The position numbers and the translations under genes are program-made. Of a stretch of 64,000 nt of DNA, positions 8,018-16,325 are shown in pieces; position 1 is the first letter of the stretch; every line of letters starts with the position of its first letter. The notes below the pieces were generated by a model. It was not told the DNA's origin. It did not search any database and was given only the letters and a program-made list of their open reading frames with translations. This DNA comes from CALKAL01 sp051846895. Lineage in GTDB: Bacteria > Bacillota > Bacilli > Bacillales > Alkalibacillaceae. The DNA lies in contig JBPYCQ010000003.1 in NCBI GenBank assembly GCA_051846895.1, positions 62,001 through 126,000 on the forward strand, written 5' to 3'.

Positions 8018-8395
8018 CTAAGCATTTAAATAGTTATTTATTATTTTATCAAATTCCTCTAAATTTTCTAAATATAAACCATTAATAAAAATCGCATCGA
8101 ACTTAATTTTGAAAAATGTATGCTTTAAACATGATGACATAGAAATGTGCTTGCGTCTCCATTGTCTAATAAAATATCCTGCAATTGAAAATGAATTTCT
8201 AGGATCCATATAAGTAATTGAAATAGAATCTCCATATTTTGATTTTAAGTCTAGATAAATAGAACCTAAATATTGTCGTGATTCTTCAGTATGCTCAAAT
8301 TCCTTTTTCATTTGGATGAACCCGTCATCGCTCACACCACCGCATCAACCACCACCAATCTGATTTTGAGGACGAATCATTAATATTTCAATCAT
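8018..8395 (-). CDS. Candidate selenoprotein with GGG-Sec-CGG motif (in-frame UGA), first gene of ArsA operon
   Basis: Read from the ATG at 8395, which has an excellent AAAGGAGGG 6 nt upstream, the frame gives 16 codons ending IGGG, then TGA (8345-8347), then Cys-Gly-Gly and 105 more codons to TAG at 8018. Reading the UGA as selenocysteine yields a 125-aa protein with MIEILMIRP at its start and the motif GGG-U-C-GG at 14-20. The profile beta-loop(UC)-alpha-beta-alpha suggests a thioredoxin-like fold. A hairpin at 8315-8329 has the geometry of a bacterial SECIS. The alternatives are a Cys-to-stop mutation in a GGGCCGG ancestor, or initiation at GTG 8335, which has no good RBS and would drop the first strand and the Cys pair. 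Sec-machinery genes are not in this window. Confidence 0.6.
8315..8329 (-). promoter_or_regulatory. SECIS-like hairpin downstream of in-frame UGA
   Basis: On the minus-strand transcript the sequence GAUGA-CGGGU-UCAUC forms a perfect 5-bp stem with a 5-nt loop. The loop begins 20 nt after the UGA and has G at its second position. Bacterial SECIS models as I recall them ask for a loop about 16-37 nt after the UGA and a G in the first two loop positions; both hold. A 5-bp stem can arise by chance, so this is support rather than proof. Confidence 0.45.
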
Positions 8396-8438
8396 GTTAA
8401 CCCTCCTTTATTCGTGTGAAAGACTATTACTGATAAGG

Positions 8439-8467
8439 AAAAAGCCGCACATGACGTACGGCTTTTT
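8439..8467. terminator. Terminator after cstA
   Basis: The stem AAAAAGCCG/CGGCTTTTT lies between the cstA stop and the ArsA operon, with T-runs on both strands. Only about 43 nt separate it from the first start codon of the ArsA operon, leaving little room for a separate promoter. Confidence 0.85.
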
Positions 8468-8484
8468 TATTAATAAAAATAGTA

Positions 8485-10227
8485 CTAACTAGCTTTCTCC
8501 ATATTTTCACCTTTAATTTCTTTACGTAAAACTGTAATCGCTGTTAACGTAATCCATATTGCGAAAATGAAGATGATAGATCCAAAGGTAAATAATAACC
8601 AACTACCATCGTCGAGCCATGGTGCCCACTCAGTAAAGGCTTGCAGTCCCATCGCCCATAATGTCATAACCATTAAGAAGGCCATCGGAATCAAGGCTGG
8701 TAACATACTACTACCTCTACGTTTTAAGAAGATGGCAAGTAAGAGTAAACTAATACCTGCTAATAACTGATTCGATGTTCCGAATAAAGGCCATAATAAA
8801 TATCCACCTGATCCGAATCCACGCTCAGTCTGTGGTAGGATTGCTAATAATGCACTCGATACAACCGCTACTGTTGTCGCTACATGGACTTTAGTTAATG
8901 GCTGAATCTTATATTCAGCACCGATTTCAGCAATAATATAGCGCATGAGTCGAACAGCTGAATCAAGTGTTGTTGCAGCAAAGCTTACAATAATAATAGC
9001 CACAATGGTCGTCGCAACTTCCATAGGAATACCTAGGCCCGTAACTAATTGTCCAGCACCAGCTACAAAGTTTCCAAGACCTCCACCACTAGCTGCTCCG
9101 TAGCTTGAATAAGCGGCTGAGAAGTCACCGGCAGTTGGGAAGAGTGTAATAACAGCAATAATTGAAATTAATGCTAATGAACCTTCACCAAGCGCTCCTA
9201 AATAACCGACGAAGCGAACATCTTTTTCATTGTTTAACTGTTTCGCTGTTGTACCAGATGATACTAATCCGTGGAATCCAGAAATAGCTCCACAAGCGAT
9301 CGTAATAAATAGTATTGGGAACCAAGGAACATCAGTTGCAGAAGAGTTCATCATTGGCGCCGTCACATCCGGTCTTACGACAAGTAACCCAACATATAAA
9401 AGTAGTAAACCTACTATTAATTGATGTGAATTAATAAAGTCTCTCGGCTGCAATAGCTTCCAGACCGGTAATGTTGAAGCGATATACACATAAACCATTA
9501 AAATCGCAATCCAGATGACAAAGGCAGCGTTTCTAGCATCCATACCAAAGAATGCTGTTGCTCCTTCTCCACCTAAATATTCAACCACATTAATTTGTAG
9601 GGCAGGGATTTGACTCGATAATATAGCCACCCCGTACATGACAACAAGAGCAATTAAAGATGGAATGAGCATATTTCCTTTTCTCTTATAAACGTGGTAA
9701 CCGATCCATACTGCTAATGGGATTTGAATAAAGACTGCTAATACACTAGATGGATTATTAATAAATAAGTTCGCAATCACCCAAGCAAATACAGCGTTTA
9801 CCATTAAAACTAAAATCAAAATAATGAATAAAAACAGTAATTTCGCACGCTGTCCAATCAGTTTATTAGCAATTGTACCAACTGATTGTCCTTTGTTTCG
9901 AATCGAAAGTAAAATCGTTCCTGAGTCGTGTACACCAGCTGCAAAAACAGTCCCTAATACGACCCATAATAATGCAGGTAACCATCCCCAATAAACAGCA
10001 ATTGCTGGACCAAGAATTGGAGCAGCTCCAGCCACAGATGTGAAGTGATGCCCAAATAAGACAAATTTATTCGTAGGCACAAAGTCTACCCCGTCATTGT
10101 ACTTATGTGCAGGCGTCATATAGTTTGGGTCTAGTCGGTAAATTTTTTCCGCTAGAAACTTAGAATAAAAGCGATATCCTAGTGCAAACACTAATAAACC
10201 AAGTATTGCTAACCAAACCGCACCCAT
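8485..10227 (-). CDS. cstA: CstA-family pyruvate/peptide transporter
   Basis: Integral membrane protein of 580 aa with about 16 hydrophobic segments, similar in length to B. subtilis CstA. Diagnostic stretches are FGHHFTSVAGAAPILGPAIA near residue 58, VHDSGTILLSIRNKGQ near 100 and a CGAISGFHGLVSSGTTAKQ stretch near 312. CstA proteins import pyruvate or peptides during carbon limitation. The gene is monocistronic: it has its own terminator and a cre-like box 28 nt upstream of the start. ACCTCCTTGA on the plus strand encodes a strong RBS. Confidence 0.93.
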   Translation of the reverse strand: MGAVWLAILGLLVFALGYRFYSKFLAEKIYRLDPNYMTPAHKYNDGVDFVPTNKFVLFGHHFTSVAGAAPILGPAIAVYWGWLPALLWVVLGTVFAAGVHDSGTILLSIRNKGQSVGTIANKLIGQRAKLLFLFIILILVLMVNAVFAWVIANLFINNPSSVLAVFIQIPLAVWIGYHVYKRKGNMLIPSLIALVVMYGVAILSSQIPALQINVVEYLGGEGATAFFGMDARNAAFVIWIAILMVYVYIASTLPVWKLLQPRDFINSHQLIVGLLLLYVGLLVVRPDVTAPMMNSSATDVPWFPILFITIACGAISGFHGLVSSGTTAKQLNNEKDVRFVGYLGALGEGSLALISIIAVITLFPTAGDFSAAYSSYGAASGGGLGNFVAGAGQLVTGLGIPMEVATTIVAIIIVSFAATTLDSAVRLMRYIIAEIGAEYKIQPLTKVHVATTVAVVSSALLAILPQTERGFGSGGYLLWPLFGTSNQLLAGISLLLLAIFLKRRGSSMLPALIPMAFLMVMTLWAMGLQAFTEWAPWLDDGSWLLFTFGSIIFIFAIWITLTAITVLRKEIKGENMEKAS

Positions 10228-10254
10228 TTTTTTACCTCCTTGATAATTATTTTT

Positions 10255-10268
10255 TGTAAGCGATTACA
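10255..10268. promoter_or_regulatory. cre-like CcpA site upstream of cstA
   Basis: TGTAAGCGATTACA fits the CcpA operator consensus TGWAANCGNTNWCA at every position and lies 28 nt before the cstA start. Catabolite repression of cstA by sugars is the expected effect. Confidence 0.75.
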
Positions 10269-10387
10269 TATAATATTCTACATGTAAAAGTACCTACTTT
10301 CAACATAATTTACTGATTTATTACAATATTTTAATTATTATAATAGTTATGCGTTGTCCAACGTAAATATGCTTAGATAAAAAAAGA

Positions 10388-10408
10388 GAAGCCACAACAT
10401 ATGGCTTC
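10388..10408 (-). terminator. Terminator of zinc-ribbon membrane protein
   Basis: The stem GAAGCCA/TGGCTTC overlaps the stop codon at 10407, with an A-run on the plus strand (T-run on the minus strand). Confidence 0.75.
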
Positions 10409-11954
10409 AATTATATTTTATTCGCTTTATAACCGATGAACTAATAAATGAGATAACGAAGACGAAAAATAATATGATAAAAAACGTAGAAAAAAGTTTA
10501 AAACCGATAAATACTAAAAAATATTCAGTATCGACTGAAATGGAGCTAGAATGGGATCGATAAATTTCAAAACTTATCCCATAGCTCATCAACGTCGCAA
10601 ATATTGAAAAGGATAAACTATAAATGACGGTATGAATTAATCTAGTAGTAAAGCTATGTTTTGCAAGCTTCATTGAAGTAATTGTTAATCCGATTATTAA
10701 TATGGCGAGCATACTCCAAACAACGGTATCCATTTTATCAAAAGGTAAGTCAATCATTAATAGGTCGGATTGATTATTATTTTTAAAAAACAAATGATAG
10801 GTTATCACTTGCTCTCCATCAACATGTTGATAATTCGTCATATGAGCTATCTGAAATGTATTAAGAAATGCAAAATTCATGATCATAACAGCAAGATGAC
10901 TGATCACAACCATTGGGTTCACAATAGTTGAATTATCAATTAAATATTTATAATGTTCTTCTGTATTTAAATAAAAGAAAAGTCCAGCGATTAAAAAAGC
11001 TATGAATATATAAAGATAAGACTTAAAACCTAGTTTAATAGACTTTATAAAGTCCGGCATAATCCCTTTATTTAAAAATAATTTGACAAGTGATGAGCAT
11101 AAAAAACCAATCATAAAACTTTTCCAAGCAATATTTAACATTGGATAATTAATTGTCACATCTCTGACATAGTCGTTAATTACAAAGCCTTTAATAAAAC
11201 TGATGCTGACCATTGTCAATGAATAAAACAAACTAAAAAAGATACTACTTAATAGCCACTCTCCTAAATGATTATTTTCAAACCATTTCCTAAATAAAAG
11301 ATGAGCCAAACTTATAGCGATAAAAGTTAAGATTAAATAGAAGACCAATCCTATTTTACTTCTGAATAAATGGGCCTGTTCTACATCATTAAATTTATAG
11401 GTTTGATGTATTTCAATATTAGATAGATTGGATAATATCATCATTTCTGAGGCAGAGAAAGGTTGAACATAAGTATCAGGTTCTTGAGGAGAATATGACT
11501 GAGAATATCTCCTTGAATACTCTAAATTTAATATGTTCTGTTCGTATTGATTGATAAGTGGTATAGCTTCGTCCCCAATCTCCCTCTGATATCTTTCTAC
11601 TTCAAACATCGTTACGACGTATAAGGCTAACCATAGTAAAATGACTGCTGTTAGCGTAACAACTAAGTTCTTCCATATTAATGTTTTAGAATTTGCTCGT
11701 GTAATCTTCTCAAACTGAACAGGTTTAGAAATAACAAATGGTTCATCTACAATTAGTGTTTCATAAGATTCACCACAAACTTGACAATAAACAGCGTCTT
11801 CTAAATAGTCGGATCCACAATGAGGACATTCAATATGCTGTCCAATATTAATATTAGGCAGTTCATGTTTATTTCTATGTAAAGGATACCCATCATTTAT
11901 ACAATAAATCGCCTCATCAGAATGAGCTTTCCCGCATTTCGTACAATATTTCAA
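10407..11954 (-). CDS. Double zinc-ribbon multi-TM membrane protein of unknown function
   Basis: Protein of 515 aa. Residues 1-66 contain two zinc ribbons (CTKCGK...CIND, in which the fourth Cys is missing, and CPHCGS...CQVCGE). Residue 97 onwards begins a membrane segment, followed by an extracellular-type region (about 120-205) and seven or more hydrophobic helices to the C-terminus. The ribbon-plus-membrane plan is common in Firmicute proteins of unknown role. It is in the same direction as, and 12 nt after, a second zinc-ribbon gene, so the two form an operon. The first ribbon has Asp where the last Cys should be (YCINDG), so it may be structural only. Confidence 0.75.
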   Translation of the reverse strand: MKYCTKCGKAHSDEAIYCINDGYPLHRNKHELPNINIGQHIECPHCGSDYLEDAVYCQVCGESYETLIVDEPFVISKPVQFEKITRANSKTLIWKNLVVTLTAVILLWLALYVVTMFEVERYQREIGDEAIPLINQYEQNILNLEYSRRYSQSYSPQEPDTYVQPFSASEMMILSNLSNIEIHQTYKFNDVEQAHLFRSKIGLVFYLILTFIAISLAHLLFRKWFENNHLGEWLLSSIFFSLFYSLTMVSISFIKGFVINDYVRDVTINYPMLNIAWKSFMIGFLCSSLVKLFLNKGIMPDFIKSIKLGFKSYLYIFIAFLIAGLFFYLNTEEHYKYLIDNSTIVNPMVVISHLAVMIMNFAFLNTFQIAHMTNYQHVDGEQVITYHLFFKNNNQSDLLMIDLPFDKMDTVVWSMLAILIIGLTITSMKLAKHSFTTRLIHTVIYSLSFSIFATLMSYGISFEIYRSHSSSISVDTEYFLVFIGFKLFSTFFIILFFVFVISFISSSVIKRIKYN

Positions 11955-11966
11955 AGTGTCTCTCTC

Positions 11967-12350
11967 CTATTCATTGTTCTGCCTAGTTCCACAAACGTGG
12001 CAAAATTTAGAATGCATGACGAGTTCAACTTGGCATTTAGCACATCGAGATGTCACATGATTGTTATCTATGTTCACTTCTTTTCCGCATTTTCCACAGT
12101 AACGATCATCCTGCTCTAATAGATTGCCACACTCACAACGTAAAAAGTGGGCATTTCCTTCACGTTCTTCTACTATCATCTCATATAATTTTTTATCAAT
12201 TTTTAGAATTTGATCTGCGAATTCTTTTAATTCTTCACTATATATATTCCCTACTCGGTATTGATGATAAATTGACTGACCGAGTTGGCTTAATAGCTTT
12301 GCTTTATCTTTTCTTAGTTGATCAATCTTCTGATCGATTAATTCGTTCAT
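11967..12350 (-). CDS. Zinc-ribbon protein with N-terminal coiled coil
   Basis: Protein of 127 aa. Residues 1-60 are a Lys/Gln/Leu-rich helix (ELIDQKIDQLRKDKAKLLSQ) likely to form a coiled coil. Residues 65-127 hold two complete zinc ribbons (CECGN...YCGKCGK and CAKCQ...FCHVCGT). The start at 12350 is chosen because GGGAGGG lies just upstream. It is the first gene of a pair with the membrane zinc-ribbon protein and may be its soluble partner. The function is unknown. Confidence 0.75.
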   Translation of the reverse strand: MNELIDQKIDQLRKDKAKLLSQLGQSIYHQYRVGNIYSEELKEFADQILKIDKKLYEMIVEEREGNAHFLRCECGNLLEQDDRYCGKCGKEVNIDNNHVTSRCAKCQVELVMHSKFCHVCGTRQNNE

Positions 12351-12420
12351 GTCATTCCCTCCCAACATCCCTTTGGAAGTATTTTAACATATTTGAAAAT
12401 AATAAAATTTATAAAATAAA

Positions 12421-12454
12421 AAAGCCTACTTCTTTTTTTTTAGAAATAGGCTTT
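12421..12454 (-). terminator. Terminator of MFS exporter
   Basis: The stem AAAGCCTA/TAGGCTTT with inner TCT/AGA pairing and a minus-strand T-run lies directly after the exporter stop codon. Confidence 0.85.
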
Positions 12455-12461
12455 ATACTGA

Positions 12462-14066
12462 TTAATCATTATAATATTCATCATCTTGCAATTTTGCTTC
12501 TGGTAAGAAAAAGACGAAAATTAAGGTTAAAATCGAAAATACAAAACCAACTAAGAACAACGAGCTAATGCCGTTAGCTAAAGAAAGCTTAATGGCTTCA
12601 AGCCATTCTTGAAATAATTGACTTCCTTCTGTACCTAGCTGTGTAAAAATGTTTTTTACGCCTTCTTGAGCTTCTTTAGTAATTAACTGCTGAGGGTCCA
12701 TTGACATAATCCCCTCTCTTACTCGCTCATCAAGTTGCGTCAGTCCGCTCGGCTCAACCTCACTATATTTTTTTAAAAAGCCAGCGTTTAATAACGAACC
12801 GAAAACTGGTGCAGCGATAACTCCGGCGACAGATCTTGAAAATTGTAGATTTGCATTAACTGTACCCATTTGTCTGTATGGAAAAGCATTTTGTACAGAA
12901 ACGTTCATAATTGGCATTAACGCTCCAACACCAATGCCGAATGTTGACATATTAATCACAACTGTTAAAGAGGACGTATTAATATCCATTTGATTAAACA
13001 TAAACAAACCGATAGTCATGATTGCGGCACTTATAACCGCCAAGCCTTTATATTTTCCTGTCCGAGTCATTAGCTGGCCGGCTATAGTTGCGCCAATAAT
13101 GAAGCTTAACATTAAAGGCGTCATAACAATACCACTATTTTGAACACTTAATCCGACAACACCTTGAATATAAAGTGGTAAAAACATAATTGTCCCGAAC
13201 ATTGCCATTTGAGAAAGCAATGATAGTAAAACTACTATTGAGAAAGTTCGATTTTTGAAAAAAGCTGTTTCGATAATTGCATCTTTTAAGCCACGTTCAT
13301 ATAAAATAAACCCAATAATTACGGCTATACCGAACCCAAACAAGGTTAAAACTTGCCAATCAAGCCAACCATAACGGTCTCCTATCCAAGTTAACCCAAT
13401 CATTATTGGGACAAGACCTATTATAAGAAGTAGAGAGCCTACCCAATCTACTTTGACTTGTTCAGAAATTTTTACTTTTGGTAAAGCGAACCAAACACCA
13501 ATGGCTGCTAAAAATGCAAATGGTAAGTTAACGTAAAATACCCATTGCCATCCTAGTTGTTCTGTTATAAATCCACCTAACGTTGGTCCAATGATACTTG
13601 ATACCCCGAAAACAAGACTCATAACACCCATCCATTTTCCACGTTCTTTCGGGTTGAATATATCACCGACCGTTGCGTTCGGCATAGTCATTAAAGCTCC
13701 AGCTCCGATACCTTGTATGGCACGAGCTACAATTAACCAGATCATATTTTGCGCTAAGCCCGCTAATGCTGAACCGAGAGCAAACATAATTAAGCCAAAA
13801 AAATAAAAAGGCCTTCTACCGTAGACATCGGATAGCTTTCCATATATCGGAACCGTGACCGCAGATGTGATCATAAATGCACTAAATAGCCATGCATAAT
13901 ATTCGAAACCACTTAAATCACTAACGATTGTAGGTATTGCTGTTGACACGACTGTTTGGTTCATTGATGAAAAGAACATCGTCATAAGAACGGTAGCTAG
14001 TGCCCACCATTTTCTTTTACCTGTTATTTTATTTGTTGTTTGAAAATTGTTTTCTTTATTAGCCAT
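12462..14066 (-). CDS. DHA2-family (14-TM) MFS multidrug exporter
   Basis: Proton-coupled drug/H+ antiporter of 534 aa in the EmrB/QacA group. The first helix carries the motif MFFSSMNQTVVSTAIPTIV with the DHA2-type TVV, followed by GKLSDVYGRRPFY (motif A) and RAIQGIGAGALM (motif B). Fourteen hydrophobic segments fit the family. The start at 14066 (MANKENNF) is chosen for its GGAGGAAAC RBS; an upstream in-frame extension of 19 codons lacks one. It is a single gene with its own terminator. A perfect palindrome lies 42 nt upstream and overlaps a likely -10 box, which suggests a drug-responsive repressor encoded elsewhere. Confidence 0.92.
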   Translation of the reverse strand: MANKENNFQTTNKITGKRKWWALATVLMTMFFSSMNQTVVSTAIPTIVSDLSGFEYYAWLFSAFMITSAVTVPIYGKLSDVYGRRPFYFFGLIMFALGSALAGLAQNMIWLIVARAIQGIGAGALMTMPNATVGDIFNPKERGKWMGVMSLVFGVSSIIGPTLGGFITEQLGWQWVFYVNLPFAFLAAIGVWFALPKVKISEQVKVDWVGSLLLIIGLVPIMIGLTWIGDRYGWLDWQVLTLFGFGIAVIIGFILYERGLKDAIIETAFFKNRTFSIVVLLSLLSQMAMFGTIMFLPLYIQGVVGLSVQNSGIVMTPLMLSFIIGATIAGQLMTRTGKYKGLAVISAAIMTIGLFMFNQMDINTSSLTVVINMSTFGIGVGALMPIMNVSVQNAFPYRQMGTVNANLQFSRSVAGVIAAPVFGSLLNAGFLKKYSEVEPSGLTQLDERVREGIMSMDPQQLITKEAQEGVKNIFTQLGTEGSQLFQEWLEAIKLSLANGISSLFLVGFVFSILTLIFVFFLPEAKLQDDEYYND

Positions 14067-14469
14067 AAATTTGTTTCCTCCAAAATTAATTCGCCTCACG
14101 AAACGTATTATATTGTAGCACAATATAAATAATTAAAAAAGAGTATAAATTTGCTCGGGGTTGATTCAAAACAATATGTGCCATGTACTGAAGTTACTCG
14201 GTTCGGTCTACATTATGTACGCTCTATTAACCTTATCGTTTCTATTTGACGTCAAACTCCCTTTCTCCCCACTTATCATAAACTTCAATTCTACAAATTA
14301 AATTTCCCTTTTCTATATGGTAAAATACATATATATTTAGCAACCACGAAATCGATTTAACTTTACTTATATAAAGTCTATTTTTTCAGATTTGATTACT
14401 ACTTCAATCCAAAACAAACTTCAAAACAAAAAAACAGAGTTAATAACAAGATTACGGGAGGTTTTTCTT
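14067..14469. other. Divergent intergenic region between exporter and esterase
   Basis: 403 bp, AT-rich. The exporter side holds the 9-3-9 palindrome and a TATAAT at 14107-14112 (minus strand). The middle (about 14140-14390) contains no ORF with a ribosome-binding site, no strong hairpin and no repeat that I can see. An upstream in-frame extension of the esterase (14392-14469) is not supported by an RBS. Confidence 0.6.
14108..14128. promoter_or_regulatory. Perfect 9-3-9 palindrome, operator candidate for MFS exporter
   Basis: TTATATTGT-agc-ACAATATAA is a perfect inverted repeat that overlaps the candidate -10 TATAAT (14107-14112, minus strand) of the exporter. Size and placement fit a TetR- or MarR-family operator. 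Confidence 0.6.
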
Positions 14470-15201
14470 ATGGGCAGAAAGGGTAAGATGATAAATAAAG
14501 ACATTAACAGTCAATATTTGCATGAAACGTTAACAATCAAATTATTTTTACCTGAAAATTTTTCAGAATTATACAAGTATCATATCTGTATCATGCTAGA
14601 TGGTGACGATTATTATCAATTAGGACGAGCGGCAACACTAAGTGATAAACTTCATGATCAAAAGGAGATCACTAATACAATATTAGCCGGTATCCACTAC
14701 AAAGACCGCTATGACCGGTGGGACAAGTATCATCCAAAGGGTGAAAAAAATGATGCATTTATAAAATTTCTTAGATTTGAAGTTGTCCCATTATTAGATG
14801 ACATATTGCCAAGTTATTATGTTGGATCAACTCGTATTTTAATGGGTGATTCTCTAGCAGGTACGGTCTCACTAATGACAGCACTTAACTATACGAATAC
14901 TTTTGGTAAGGTAGTCATGCAGTCACCTTATGTTGATGAACATGTTCTAAAAGCCGTTCAAGAATCTAATAATCATTTAGAAACGATAACAATCTACCAT
15001 ACAATTGGAAACAATGAAACGAATGTCAAAACGATTAGAGGAGAACTTGAGGACTTTCTTACACCGAACCGTAAATTGAATGAAGTACTAAAACAAAGAG
15101 TAGACGATTATATTTATTATGAACTAGATGGTGAGCATACATGGAAACAGTGGCAAAAAGATTTACCAAACGTTTTTAAAATAATATTCAATAATGATTA
15201 G
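14470..15201 (+). CDS. yjcH: Putative esterase, YjcH-like alpha/beta hydrolase
   Basis: Alpha/beta-hydrolase of the putative-esterase (enterochelin esterase D-like) family, 243 aa. The nucleophile elbow is GDSLAG near residue 134. HTIGNNET near residue 175 precedes the acid, and DGEHTWKQW near the C-terminus holds the catalytic His. The start at 14470 has GGGAGG 9 nt upstream. The gene is followed by homologues of yjcG and yjcF, the same three genes that are contiguous in B. subtilis, which supports the name. The substrate is unknown. Confidence 0.82.
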   Translation: MGRKGKMINKDINSQYLHETLTIKLFLPENFSELYKYHICIMLDGDDYYQLGRAATLSDKLHDQKEITNTILAGIHYKDRYDRWDKYHPKGEKNDAFIKFLRFEVVPLLDDILPSYYVGSTRILMGDSLAGTVSLMTALNYTNTFGKVVMQSPYVDEHVLKAVQESNNHLETITIYHTIGNNETNVKTIRGELEDFLTPNRKLNEVLKQRVDDYIYYELDGEHTWKQWQKDLPNVFKIIFNND

Positions 15202-15295
15202 TTTAACTTAGTTTTTTTATATCAATCTTTGTTATAATAAACATTATACTTTTTATTTGAACAATAAAGTACGAATTATATAGGAGGGATTTTAA

Positions 15296-15814
15296 ATGTC
15301 AAAAACGACTTACGGAATTGCCGTTTTTCCATCAAAAAAAGTTCAAGATATAGCAAACTCATATCGGATGAGGTACGACCCTTCATATGAAAAAATTCCA
15401 CCGCATATTACATTAAAAGAGCGATTTGAAGCATCAGAGGTAGAACTCGAAGCAATGATTAAAGAACTCAATAAACTTGCGAAAAACATGAAACCTTTTG
15501 AAATTGAAATTAATAAAGTGAGTTCATTCAGCCCGGTTACAAATACAGTCTATTTAAAAGTCGTGCCACATGAGCAACTAGACTACTTAAACGATCAATT
15601 ACATCAAGGTGTTTTTCCTGCAGAAAGAAAATATAGTTTTGTCCCGCATATTACAATTAGTCAAGACTTATCTGATGATGAACATTCAGATGTATACGGT
15701 AGCTTAAGAATGTTAACATTTGATATTAAAGATGTTATAGACCGTTTCCAATTATTATACCAACTTGACAATGGTTCTTGGACAGTCTATGAAACATTTA
15801 AATTTGGTGAGTAA
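15296..15814 (+). CDS. yjcG: 2H phosphoesterase / 2'-5' RNA ligase-like protein YjcG
   Basis: Protein of 172 aa with the two His-containing motifs of the 2H phosphoesterase superfamily, PPHITL at residues 40-45 and PHITIS at about 118-123. YjcG is structurally characterised as a 2H protein, but its substrate is not settled. The RBS TAGGAGGG lies 10 nt upstream of the ATG. The GNAT gene yjcF starts 3 nt after its stop, so the two are co-translated. Confidence 0.9.
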   Translation: MSKTTYGIAVFPSKKVQDIANSYRMRYDPSYEKIPPHITLKERFEASEVELEAMIKELNKLAKNMKPFEIEINKVSSFSPVTNTVYLKVVPHEQLDYLNDQLHQGVFPAERKYSFVPHITISQDLSDDEHSDVYGSLRMLTFDIKDVIDRFQLLYQLDNGSWTVYETFKFGE

Positions 15815-15817
15815 AAA

Positions 15818-16246
15818 TTGGACATCATTAAAGTAATGACAAAAGAACAGCTGGACGAAGCTTTCCAAATTAGAAAGACAGTTTTTATCGACGAACAAAA
15901 TGTACCCGCGAATTTGGAAATGGATGAACATGATGAAACGGCTATACACTTTGTCGGCTATGATGAAAATCAAAAACCGATTGCTGCAAGCCGCTTAAGA
16001 TTTATTGATGATTATGGAAAATTAGAACGGATTTGTGTTTTAAAAGAACATCGTGGTAAACAATTTGGCAAGTCGATAATCTTACAGATGGAAGAGTATA
16101 TTAAACAGCACGGATATCAAAAATCCAAACTAAATGCCCAAAGCTATGCCGAGACATTTTATAAAAAGCTTGGATATAAAACGATATCAGATGAATTTAT
16201 GGACGCTGGAATTCCACATGTAACAATGATTAAACAATTAAGCTGA
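15818..16246 (+). CDS. yjcF: GNAT-family N-acetyltransferase YjcF
   Basis: Protein of 142 aa. The acetyl-CoA loop is ICVLKEHRGKQFGKSI near residue 68 (the R/Q-x-x-G-x-G/A motif as RGKQFG), and the conserved C-terminal strand is FYKKLGYKTISDEFMDAGIPH, typical of the YjcF/ElaA-like group. Translation begins at TTG 15818, 3 nt after yjcG. It is the last gene before a strong terminator. The acceptor substrate is unknown. Confidence 0.88.
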   Translation: MDIIKVMTKEQLDEAFQIRKTVFIDEQNVPANLEMDEHDETAIHFVGYDENQKPIAASRLRFIDDYGKLERICVLKEHRGKQFGKSIILQMEEYIKQHGYQKSKLNAQSYAETFYKKLGYKTISDEFMDAGIPHVTMIKQLS

Positions 16247-16265
16247 CATTTGTCAGCTTTTTTTA
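16240..16265 (+). terminator. Terminator after yjcF
   Basis: The stem AAGCTGACA/TGTCAGCTT is followed by a T-run and overlaps the yjcF stop codon. Confidence 0.9.
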
Positions 16266-16325
16266 TTTGCCTGTATTTTTCAATTTAAATTTGTTCATAA
16301 TGATTGAAGGATAAATCATTTTAGG

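Noticed and set aside
8018..8335. Separate 105-aa gene starting at GTG 8335
   Set aside because: The GTG has only a G/T-rich repeat in front and no proper Shine-Dalgarno, while the ATG at 8395 has AAAGGAGGG. The shorter form would lose the first strand and the Cys motif. It stays as a fallback if UGA is not recoded.
14392..14469. N-terminal extension of the YjcH-like esterase
   Set aside because: The frame is open but has no RBS, whereas GGGAGG lies correctly before ATG 14470.
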